The notes under the pieces were generated by a model, which was not told where the DNA came from, ran no database searches, and saw nothing but the letters and a program-made list of their open reading frames with translations. From Amanita rubescens (lineage: Eukaryota; Basidiomycota; Agaricomycetes; Agaricales; Amanitaceae): a stretch of 64,000 bases of DNA. Where the stretch lies: assembly GCA_015039365.1 (NCBI GenBank), contig WION01000098.1, positions 1 through 64,000 on the forward strand, written 5' to 3'. Each line of letters starts with the position of its first letter. The first letter of the stretch is position 1. This document shows positions 45,249 through 56,445 of the stretch, one piece after another. The translations under genes and the position numbers were made by a program.

Positions 45249-48200
45249 TCTCGCTTGGCAAGAGTAATACGCTCCCCACCGCAACCCTTACTGTATCCAT
45301 ATTCTGCTCTCATCGCTCCCGGACCTTGTTTACATACGAGTATGACGTGGTTCCATTTTTCGTTCTCTAAATACTTTAGTTGTCATTTCCTTATGCGTCA
45401 CATCTATTAATGATACAATAACAATTCGACAATCAACATTTTTACAACCGTGAGTTCGCCGATGTCCCAAATATGGAAGTAAGACGATGATTTGTCAATC
45501 AGAACGGTGGTTCCTGTTTCACCATATACGATTATTTTAACCCAAGTCTGGAATGTGATCGTCAAAATAGGAGGCTGACAATTATATCGCAATAGTTACC
45601 GACTCTTGAGTCTTATGTTAGATACCCAAAACGGGATACCCTTGTTACAACTTCTGGTAGCTTTCATCGTCAATGAAGAGCTCAAAGCAATCGCAACACA
45701 CGCACGCCTTGCCCTGCGTGGGGATATGAAGAATGAAGAATGAAGGTCAAGCCTAGCGCTAGCAATAAGAATATTCCTGCGAATAGAAAAAAACTCAGTT
45801 CTAAATCCGTTACGCGCTGCCAGCTGCGTCAGTACTAGTGAAACGTACTAGTCGTGTGCTACTTGTATACTATATATGCTTCGCCTTCTCATGACAGGGA
45901 TGGACATGCTGCGCCCGGCGATATGGCACACATCCGAAGGGGATATCCACTAGACTTGAAATTTGTGTGGACGATTCTTACTATTTCTTTCGTCGAAAAC
46001 GAGACCGTGTGAGAGCGCGAAATTTGTGGTAAAAGCGGTTGGCTGTCCCGGGTCCCATTATAGGAGGAAAGATTTCAAGTGTGTAGTGCTGTGTCCGAGG
46101 AGACGGCGAAGAAGGTTGCTTTCATTAAACGGGTGGGATACAGTACGAAAATCGTGGGGGTCGTTTTGATAACAATGCCGTCCACACTGCCATGTGCGCG
46201 CCAGTCTTTGCCAGATCCCAATCCTTACAGGTTTCCTATGTCAATCAAGCGCTAATGTTGTCATTGAGTGAACAAATGTATGTAGCTAAGTTGACATGGA
46301 GGAACCCCGGGAAGCTCTAAATGAAAATCCACTCCTGCACAGATAGCTACTGGACTCCGGCTTCTCCGGAACCTGGCGTCCCGAAGATCTGTTACGGTAA
46401 TAATTGGCACACACACAGGTATTATTTGACAAGGGTATGTGGTATAGTGACCAAAACGCTGGACGTGGAGCTAGATTAGAGGTTGAAACTTCTTCCGACG
46501 GGTTTCGCGGAGTCTTGAAATCCTGGTCGATTGTCCGCCCTGGCATCAATTGCGTCAGCACCGAGTCGCAGCATTTGCACCGACTCTGATCGCTACCACC
46601 ACCTGTGGTCATCACCAGATCGCAGGCTATGAATTTACTTAGCTTGTGCACGTTCTTCATAAACTCTTCGTATCGTTTTATGTAACAAACAACAATGGTA
46701 ACCATATTGGACGTGTGGAGCAATCAGGCTAATCAGGTGCGAGGATCATGATGGCCCATCGGAAAACGAGTGTGACCGCTCAGGTTCGGGTTCGGCTTGG
46801 TTTGTCCACAAAAACTGGTGATAAAGATCTGAAACAATGTCAATGTCGATCCAGGCCTTAATCCGTCATCTTATAAAGGGTGATGGAAAATAGGGTATGA
46901 TCTTCCTCCAATTCCCATTCTGTGCCGTTCCTTCTGTACCCGATGCTAAGAGAGAGAGGAGCCCGTCGTACCCTAGACATGGAATAATTGGCTTGTCACT
47001 TCTGACACGGTCCGAAATCGTCTGGTCCGATTTAGCGCAGGACTATCCCCCTCCGGGTGTAGCTGAAATGTAAAGAATCCACCCTTTGTCAGCGAGGGGA
47101 AAGGGACTCGAGTCATCCTATTTGACGCTCCGGAGATTGCCCAGGCCCGTATGTGAATCACTTATTTTGAATTGAACCTATCTAACCCCATACTTCACGC
47201 TGTGCCGCAATGCTTTACCCATGCTTTGGACACGCCTAACAAATGTCGCCTGCGGCTACAAACAGAAAGGGTTAATTGCTACCCTGAGCATGGTGGCGTG
47301 GCGTTCAGGATACGATTGAGCCTGTTTTGTTTAACGTCCAATGGCTTTGCGATATCGGCTGGATCATGTAGGTTTGCGTTGTATTTCATAGGTACCCCCG
47401 CATGTCTCTGTTGAGGCTATCAGGCAGCCCTGTTTTCGGTAGCAATGTTCTTCACGATTTTGCACAGGATCGTCGCATACTTGAATTAGGGAATCATTTC
47501 TGGCACTTTTGGATTCCTAACGTTAGATCATTTGGACTTGGTACCTATTCTTACCATAAAAACAACGTTTTGTGGCTCATTTTGGTGATGAGGTGTATGT
47601 GCTAGTCTCATGGTACTAGGAATTAGGCGATGCAATCAAGCATTACCCTGATTAGCGCCCCGGATAAGGTGGGGAAGGGAAGCACTGCTGAAGATTCAGT
47701 TCTAATTCCCATGGCGCCTCATTATCAATTTCTCAAAGCATGAGCACAAACTTACGGACCTCATATCAAGATTTGATTAATCGCTTGTCTGTTTTTACAA
47801 CTCAGATTCAACAGTGTTGGGTGCTTGCCATGATCTTGTGGCTTTGACCTCGATGGCAGGATCGTGACCATAACGGTTGCAGGCACAGCAAAATCACCCC
47901 GGAGCGATAATCACGGAGATTTGTATAATCAAGAGCGTCTGGCATTCACAGGATCTCCACCTCCTTAAACCCGGCAGATTCCTAATTTGGTTGAAGCTCG
48001 CCAAAATTGCCTTAAGGAGAATGACGAGCATAGGCCTCGAGCGGTGATCAGCGCTTCAGCGACAAGCCCATATTGCTTCTCCGACTCGGATTCTAACTTT
48101 GTCGACCGGGACAATTACGACGATTTCGCCGATTTCGTTGATCGTTGCAGATGGCTAATGGTGCCGTAATTCAGTGATTAATTCGCGCGGCAGCGTACTT

Positions 48201-50588
48201 GGGAAATCTATTGAGAGAAAGTTAAACGAGACTCCGAAAAAGGATTAGGATGTTTTGCAAATCATTGTGGAAGAATCAGGCTTGATGACAAAACATGGGG
48301 TGACGTTATCGGCTGTGCTTCCGGATTTGTAGGTCCGAGCCTGCTGCATTTTAAGTAAAAGACCGGTGTTGTGCCAGCGTCCCGTGAAAACGATCTAGTT
48401 GCGATACAGCATGGCATGGACTTCTCGCCGCTCAAGCCACGTTGGACAGTATACCAGATTGACATCAAAAAACTGTCAGCCAATAGAGGCGTCGTATGTT
48501 AACCTGATCAATCGTCTCAGGTCTCTGCATACCTTCTAGCTCTGCGGGGTAGAGTTTCTGTATTACCGCATCAGCATCCCAGTGACAGTTCCAGCGCGAA
48601 GGTCAAAGAAAAGCTTACATTCTTGTACGCAATACTCGGTAATGAACCGTCCAATGATCAAGACAACGGTAATAGGCTTCTCCGTGGACTTCCAGCTTAT
48701 TCAACTGAGTTTAAATCGCACGCCGACTGCGCACAGGTCAACGTGTCTTCCTCTCATCCCAATGGTTCCTGAAGCCCGAAGCAAGATGACCCTCTCCATC
48801 GGTATCCAGAGTTCACATGTTTCAACTGGATCCGGATGGCGTGCCGTTACGACAGTAACATCCGATGACCTCGCGATATCCGTGGCCTCGGAGATGCCCT
48901 CTCCCTTTGGTCAAGGTTCGGTCCTGGAGCGCACGGAAGCGAGCACTTGCGAAGAGGACTAGTCCCGTTCGGAATTCCATTGAAAGGAGAACGTAATCAC
49001 CGAGTTGAACGGTAAATTAAGCTCAAGACAATCATCAAATCGGGAAGCAGAACACGAACACAGCTTACCTGGAGAATCATATTCAGCACACGAAACAACT
49101 TAACGGTTTTTCCCAGAGACTGCCATTCTCTGATACCGCAATACAATCTTCCTGGCGCCATACAAGACGCTACAGCTTCATGTAAGGTTGCCTTGCGATC
49201 CGCGTAAGTATAGGTATCTGCACAGATGAACAAGCTCCTCTGACTCTCCGGAGCAAACCCTAAGCAAAGGTCTTATCCACATCAACTGATACAGTCTTCG
49301 CTTAATCTAAGGCCAGAACTCAACTTGGAGGCCATGAGGTATGCGATTAATCTGGCTTCTCGCTCGCCTCTGGCCAAATATCAACCGCGTAACGACCTTC
49401 TCATGATGTCTTGTTAACCGCTCGTCGTTGTCTAGGTTGATAGTAGAAAAGATGTAAAGTAAATTGCCAGTTCGTACCCCTTTTCATGGTCATATATAGC
49501 TAAGCGGGACGCCCGGTGAAATGGTTTTTGTGGCTCAGGGAGGTAACAAAGCTGGTCGCAACTTTCTAAGGTGTGCTAGCTTATATTGCGAGATGCTTGC
49601 AGGCAACTGCATAACACTGTTCCTCCCGGGTTGCGATCCGCCCATGAATGTAGGAGCTTTCTCCACTCGTCCTCGTCTCGGTCAGATAGATTCGGAGTGA
49701 CGACAGCGCCAAAAGGCGATACTAAGGCCTTCAACCTCCATTCCTGGGACATTCCTCAAAACACGAGAACAGTGACGAAGAGGTTACAAGATCCATTGGC
49801 CGGAAGGTTGTCTCATCGTCCCTAAGTTTTAAAAAACCTTGTCATATACTTCAGAGAGGTCAGCGGGATACGCACATCCAAATGTGTGGCACCAATAACT
49901 TTGTCAGATTGGGCGAGACGACCAGAAGCGAACTTACACCTCTTAATATAATGTTATAGGTATGCCATCTTCATTTGAGACGCAAGTTGGCCAGAATCTT
50001 CTGACATTCTTACTGGATTCAGGCATGGTTTAAGAGTTTTGTGCTCGTCACCTTACATTTTAGCAACCTCTTCTTCCAGGGCTAGATAACAAGATAACAA
50101 GCCGTTGACCTTTGCTTCCATATAATATTTTTATATCGGCAGTGTTCCGTGTCTATTATCGTCGTAGTCCGGGCTTCATCGGAAAACCTTCGGTCAACCG
50201 ACTAATAGAATTGCTAGCATCAGTAGAGGGAAAACGTAAAGAATTCGAAGAAGATTTCTTCCTAGAAGATCTCCGACATCGAATCAAAGAGCGTGATTAG
50301 ATCGTGACCTTCTACTATTCGTTCTGTCGCAATCGGACGGTGGCGGCATGCTCGTAGAATGTTTGTCCTTCAAGTGTAACAAGTACACCTCTTTTCACAA
50401 CTGGAGCAAACAACTGACAACTGTTGGACTTGGAACGTCGCCGTTTACAGCTCATTATTAGTTTATTATTGGCTCGTATACTACTTGTGCACTACAGCAA
50501 CCCAAACTACTGGTAAATGCTTCATAAATATACAAAGTGCTAAACGTTAACATGATCATCATCGACGTCAAAAAATACACTGGTGTGA
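45249..50588. other. 5.3-kb gene-poor region
   Basis: No gene is confirmed. Some frames read like exons without recognisable family: a plus-strand run near 48,590-48,770 (EKLTFLYAILGNEPSNDQDN) and one ending at 50,300 (SVNRLIELLASVEGKRKEFE then DLRHRIKERD). They could belong to one multi-exon gene or to a dead one. The remainder shows no coding, repeat or RNA signal that I can support. Confidence 0.4.
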
Positions 50589-51400
50589 CTACAGCAACGA
50601 TCGAACTGGTTGTTGCGCTGCCTTCATTTCTGTCATCATATTTCGCATTTTCGTCGACCTCCGTACTGTGTCCCGAAGTCCTTGGGAGTGGGTTGGCCGC
50701 CAGCCGTTTGGCAGGCGACCATACTCGAACCAATCCCTCAGCCAATCCTTTCGGATGCCGGCGTGGCTCCCAACCTTGTGCTCCCATACACCCAAAGCAA
50801 TCGCCATTTCCCCCCGGGCGATTTCGGCGTGGACACTGTCCACAGGACCGCATTCATTTTCCCGACGTACCCGGAACTTGGCCACGTCTTCGATTTCCAG
50901 CAAGTCATCAGAAGCGACGGCATCGGGCTTCTTCTCGTCAGACCGGCTCCGCCCAACAAGAGAATCGAGCAGCGCAGGCACAACTCGGATTGGCGCGTAT
51001 TCTTCTGTGCTGGGGCAATCGTCATGTACCAAACTTGCATTATGTTCGATGCAGTTATGCTTGCCGATCTGTTCAAGAGACACGGGCGAAATTCGTTTTA
51101 GGAGAAAAAATGATCCAATCGCAAGGAAGACTGAAAACGGAAGTGAAAGACCATAGCACGCCCGCAATGCTCCAACGAGCCTGAATATACTTATATTCAT
51201 GCCATCGTGCGGACTAAATCACTCTATTAGACATAACATGGGGCATAAAGTGTTCTAATGACTTACAGGTATCCGTGGTTGGCCATCGCATTTAAAGCGG
51301 GACAGGGCGATCTACTATCGCCTTCCTTGGGTGGGGACCATTCGTGAGCTCCAGTAACGGGGCATTGGTTGCCAAAGCGTGGCTGAGGAGCGGGATTCAT
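50589..51400 (-). CDS. Heme haloperoxidase / unspecific peroxygenase family (peroxidase family 2)
   Basis: Two exons: 51,400-51,267 and 51,213-50,589, with a 53-nt intron. The start MNPAPQPRFGNQCPVTGAHE leads to RSPCPALNAMANHGYLPHDG, the PCP heme-ligand motif of the family (proximal cysteine). IGKHNCIEHNASLVHDDCPS then carries the E-H-x-x-S catalytic/metal-site region. The C-terminal part has ARGEMAIALGVWEHK and WFEYGRLPNGWRPTHSQGLR. Enzymes of this family use peroxide to halogenate or oxygenate organic substrates. There is no signal peptide; a hydrophobic segment (LPFSVFLAIGSFFLLKRI) lies after the PCP motif, as in many short intracellular members. About 250 aa, complete. Confidence 0.9.
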
Positions 51401-53042
51401 ATGTAGGTGAGGACCCGTGTGGATATTACGATGAATGAACCGAATAACATCCGCTTCTTATATCTGCTGCAGTATTTCGGGGAGTTGATGATTACATAGC
51501 TACGATAGTTGGCAAAGACGGAGCAATTTTGGATACGGGCTAAACCAAGGATAGTAATTGTTGAACAGGGCAGTGACGCAGGAGACTCGTACCACATGAA
51601 ACACGGCTAGGTCAAACGCCGAAAGCTGATGATGCCGGCCCTGACCGCCTATTCCAGATCCGGCCAAATCTGAGTCTATCGACTCAGGTACAGGCACTAG
51701 CAGGCCTAGTCCAAGGTGAACAATCTCTCGTTTTTGGGACCGCAAAGCATCTCATTGCCTACTACGATATGTTTTTCTCAAAGAGTGTACACAGCAGGCA
51801 CAACATTAGACAGATACGTGAAAGATAAAGAACAACATCAGGAACAGCCTCATGCGGAACATGTGCTCTGGTTGCTTCCCCATCGAACAATAAGACGAAC
51901 TACTGATTTACTCCGTTCCAGGCGCCGCATACTACTAGTATACAGCACATCTATCCCTCTACATGTCCAATTGAGTTACATTGGGGCAATGTTTTATTTT
52001 TTTACATTATGCCAGCCCGCGCTCAGGGTCATCAATCCACAACGTATTGGCAGTATGCGTAAAAAATACAGCATTAAATTCGGCAAGTAAATTTATGCGC
52101 GTCTATGCACACCGCTTGATGCTAAATTCCTGTTCAAATCTGTCCAAGAGGCGTGGTAGAGTAAGATATTAAACGCTTGCATCAGAATGTGAGTTAACTA
52201 TAGCACTTTGAATCCGGATGGACCGGGTCCTGACTGAGCGCCGATCTGCCGGACACTTTCCGTATCGAGCATGAACTTTGTCATTATATAAGACCAGTAC
52301 ACAGCAGCTCGGCGCCACGAAGGGCCGTGGCGGTACATGCGCCTCAATCTAGCTTTCGATTGTAACCTAGTTACATTCTAGTCGGGATTGATCATCTTGT
52401 TGGAGCGGTGCATCGTCAAAGTTGTCAACTTATCGGACATCTATCTTTCACGTGGAGGAGTCGCTTTGGAATAACGTACGCTGACTTCTCGTACTTGGCG
52501 GCGGCCCGGTTCCATGCACGAGTCGTCGGCGCTCCGTATTGACCGTTGCGGATGGAATCCAGCCGACCTTCTTTCCTACAATAGGCATATTGCGGAGCGG
52601 CAGCTTACATCGTCCGTTCACTTTGTCATTCACCCAGCTGTCGCGGAGATCAGAGTCAATCAGAAGTACGATCAGAACAAGACATTTTTTGACGCGCGCG
52701 CCCTCTTCAGATGGCCTCATGTGGTACTCCCGTCTGTACATATCGATCGTTCTCCGAAAGCTATGCCTTATCTGAAGTGGAGCGTTTGACAAATCGATAT
52801 GTTGCTCAACACGTGTATGGGTATGGGTATCTAAGTGCAGGGTCAAATGTATGTTTCCGACATGCTTTTTACAGCAATGCGCCTTGACACAAGTCCCATG
52901 ACTGCAGATAACAAGGGCTAGATTGCCGCGTTATCGATAAAATCAGCACAACTCCTGTGTAATCACGTTTTCTCACAGTTCAACGTGCTGATGGGCAGCC
53001 TCCTTGTATAACAATTCAGCGTCCGGCTGTGGCGGCGGTGAA
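51401..53042. other. Intergenic, no gene recognised
   Basis: Between the start of the haloperoxidase gene and the 3' end of the GH92 gene. Frames up to about 130 codons on both strands (for example 51,716-52,090; 52,448-52,846) overlap each other and show no known motif. Confidence 0.4.
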
Positions 53043-56000
53043 TCATACATCACGTCTTACCTTTAACAAACCATTTCCCCATGCCTGCACTTTGTCGCTC
53101 ATTTCAAACACGACGTTCCCACCGTTAACTATCTGATCATGACGAATAACAGGCCAAGGGACCTGCACTCCATTGATCGTCAGGCTCTTTACATATGGCT
53201 TGGTCTGAGCACCTGGCGCGATGATAGTTAGCGTCCGTTCTTCTCTCCCATTCGGAACTGGCGGTAGTCGAATTGTCACTTTCTCGTGAAATGGGCTAAA
53301 GTAGGATAAGTCACAAAATAAGTTCCATCAAAGTTGACGACCCTACGATCCTACAACGTATTCGCCAGAAACGGGATTGACAGGATAAAAGCCCACGGCG
53401 CTAAATATGTACCAAGCGCTCATCTGTCCGCAGTCTTCGTTCTGCCGCGTTGACGTTATGTTAGAACGATACATGGAAACATGGCAACGACAATGACTTG
53501 CCCCCGATAGCCCATTTACGGAATTATTATAATTATTAACGGCAATCTCCCTAACCTTTTCTTGTGTCTTGTACGCAGCACCGGCTAGTGCATATAAGTA
53601 AGGTATGTGATGTGACGGCTAACATATAACAAGGGTGAGGGTATAGAGCGGCTCAAACTGTGAGCATAACCCACGCACCTCATTGGTATGGTCGTTATGT
53701 CCTCCGTCGAAATGTTCATCCAAGCTCTTCACAAAGCTCGCATTCCCACCTCGTTCTCGGATCAACCGAGGAATATTGTGTACAACGTCAAACGAGTACG
53801 CCCACATATCGCCTGAAGTTCCAAATGTTATTTTCCACGCCAGTCCGAAAAGGAAGCGAAAAAACGTCCGAACCTTCAGTCCAGCCAGCATCCTGGCCTG
53901 CGAAAGTGCCATTGGCGTTTCTCGCTTCCATGAAGTTGGTCTTTGGATTCCAAATAGCGAATGGCGCCTCCATCCCTCGTTGTAAAAGGAAGTCGACGAT
54001 CTCGTCCGGTTTTCCGAGCGCCCGAGCCAGCATGGCCGCGGCGTAGTCGTCATCTGACGCAGTCCGCATGTATCGTGTGAGAGACACCGGGCAGATAAGC
54101 CAAAATAGGACTGACAAGCATAGTCTAATGTTCGAGAAGCACTCTCGGAATGGATATCATCTGCGACCCAGCCTTTTCCAGGTATGTCGTAGACTGAAGA
54201 AAGACCTGCCCTTACTTCATAATCGACGTTCTGTGAAAAAAGTCATGTGTTGGGTGTCATCGTCGATCATGATCCTCACCTCTTCTCTGTCAAAGTACCT
54301 AAGGTCATATATGAGTCAGCACGCAGCTATGCGACCGGCCCGGAAAGTCAACGTACTGTACCGTCGAGTCATCTTTGGGCGCGACCGTTGCGTCTTTCCA
54401 TACGGCTTCCCATGCCAATTCGCGATCGAAACCAACGACACCTTTAATAACCGCTTCGGCGATGAGTGAGTCAGCATGTGTTCCAACCTAAAAACAGCAT
54501 GTAAGGACAAGTTTAACTCCGATTCGGGCGAAACGCATACCATTATATTTGTCTCCACGATGTTTTTCCACATTGGTAGCCATCCGCCCTGAGCTCTTTG
54601 TGAATACGGGATTTGGACGTGATAATTATAGTTCACCTCTTTGTAGTCTGCGAGCATACTGGTAATCATACCCGGAACCCGCTCTGGAGCCATGAGAATG
54701 AGCCAAGCCCATTCAGCGCGGTATGTGTCCCAGATCGAATACCCCGTATACGACTCGGTAGCCTCGTGAACCCGACCGTCATACCCGCTCCAATACTTTC
54801 CATTCTCAGACTGCTCGTTTGGATACTGGGCGAGTCCCTAAGCCCAAAAAAAACGTCGACGCAAACTGGCTCGCTCACCGTCAACGAATGAAAAAAGGCC
54901 GTATAGAACACATCCTTTTGCGCCTTCGTAGCACCCTCGATCTTGACCCTATCCAGCTTTTCGACCCAACTTTCTCTTACTCCTCGAGCAGTATCTTCCA
55001 ACGTTTCGCGCGTTTCAGCGTCAATGTGAGATTTCGCAGTAGATTCAGAGATGAGCGATGTCCCTACTCGAACGTCGATCACCGTTTTCCCCCCTTCTTC
55101 CATGAGAACGTAAGCAGACGTCAAGGCTCCCGAATTCGAATTGGCCCAAGCCATCACAGTCCCGTTTTGCACGATCCCATGTTCTGACACTCTCGATCCA
55201 GCCTTGATTTGGGCCCAAAAGTAAGCTTTAAACGTATCTGCGGCGGCTTTGATACTCGTCGGAGTGATAATCGAATCCTGTCTTTCGTCCGTATAGCCAA
55301 ACACGTCCACCTTTCCTTCCTCAGTTTGAGACACGTGCACTTGGCCAGTTGGATAAGTGATATTGGTCGGCGTCGATGTGATCACGCTCGGACGCGTTAC
55401 TTCAACCAAGATCGAAGGCGCGAAACCTGGCTTTGGGTGAAAGATGAACCTCAGATGACCTACATGCGAGGCTTACGCATCTCTTAGCGCTGTGTCCTCT
55501 CCAGGATAGTTAGAACCGACACTCACTAGAACTCTGCTCAACCAACACCCTCCCTCCACCGTCCTCCAACTCGACCGCATAATACGCAGGCGAAACAACC
55601 TCACTCCCTGGCACTTTTCTCATCTTCCAATCTTCAAACTCCACTTTCACTCCCCCCCGGTTGGAGTACGCGGATGCGGACACGAACCCAGGTACGATCC
55701 CGACGTACCCACTCTCGCCCATCCAAATCGCCGGTTGCCTCGTCGCCTGAAATCCCTTAATCCCCACTTCTTCTTCCTCTTCTTCCAAAGCGGTAAAATT
55801 GTACGGCAACCGCGACACGAAATTACGATGCGTCATCGCGACCCATCTCACGCAAGGAAAGGGAGGACCGGTAGAGGGAATCATACCCCCTGAATTGTTG
55901 GGTGTGTCTCCTCCGTTACCGATCAGCCTGCGGTGGTTAGTTATTTCAATGTGCTAGGAGAGAAGGGAGGGTGACGCACGGATTGACATGATCGTACGCT

Positions 56001-56080
56001 TCGCTTTTCGGTTCAGTAAACCCCGGAGGAACACTGGCGGTGACTCTGACCACGAGCCAGAGAAAAGTCAAAAAGAGCAT
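53043..56080 (-). CDS. GH92 alpha-mannosidase, secreted
   Basis: ATG at 56,080: MLFLTFLWLVVRVTASVPPG is a signal peptide. The next exon gives VNPLIGNGGDTPNNSGGMIP, the N-terminal GH92 motif. Strand-rich N-domain exons follow (ARTHRNF-like AMTHRNFVSRLPYNFTALEE; WMGESGYVGIVPGFVSAS). Then comes the (alpha/alpha)6 catalytic part: KDVFYTAFFHSLTVSEPVCV, YSIWDTYRAEWAWLILMAPE-like segments near 54,690, GTSGDMWAYSFDVVHNIPRL and FDGGHNDHTNEV. The C-terminal domain is PGAQTKPYVKSLTINGVQVP to VFEMSDKVQAWGNG (stop at 53,043). About 8-10 exons. GH92 enzymes are calcium-dependent exo-alpha-mannosidases that trim mannans or N-glycans. An acidic EEEEEE run lies in a loop of the N-domain. Exon borders in the middle were not all resolved. 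Confidence 0.88.
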
Positions 56081-56445
56081 GTCACGCTTTGATCCGAGGG
56101 AGAGAGAGAAATTAATCGTGTACATTTGAATTTTCGTAACTAACTAACCTACTATATGCTTGCAAAGTAGTACTAACTTAGGTAGTAGTCGTAATGGGTA
56201 GTCATGAAAAATGGGGGTGGGGTAGTAGTAACTAGTAGTAATGGGGGGTTGACATGAACAAATGCAATTGTACGTACTTTCGTAGTGAACGTTGAACACG
56301 CGTGAGCATAACAGCAAGACGTCGACCAGAGCGCGAGAGCGAGCGAGTGAGAGTGAGATAATGAGACAGAGGGAGGGAAAAAAAAAAAAAGACTCGAAAA
56401 AAAAAAAAAACCGGAAAAAAAAAGACAAAACAAACTAGAGAGCAC
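56081..56445. other. Low-complexity spacer (purine tracts on plus strand)
   Basis: Contains GTAGTAGTAACTAGTAGTAA repeats, GAGCGAGTGAGAGTGAGA, and A-runs of 13-14 bases near 56,380-56,430. Read on the minus strand, it is the pyrimidine-rich promoter/leader of the GH92 gene and the 3' flank of the zinc-finger gene. Confidence 0.6.

Noticed and set aside
50537..51184. Plus-strand frames of 160-215 codons opposite the haloperoxidase
   Set aside because: They are antisense shadows. The minus strand carries the PCP and EH motifs and a clean two-exon structure.
53660..55487. Plus-strand frames opposite the GH92 gene
   Set aside because: Antisense to exons with clear GH92 motifs; no motif of their own.
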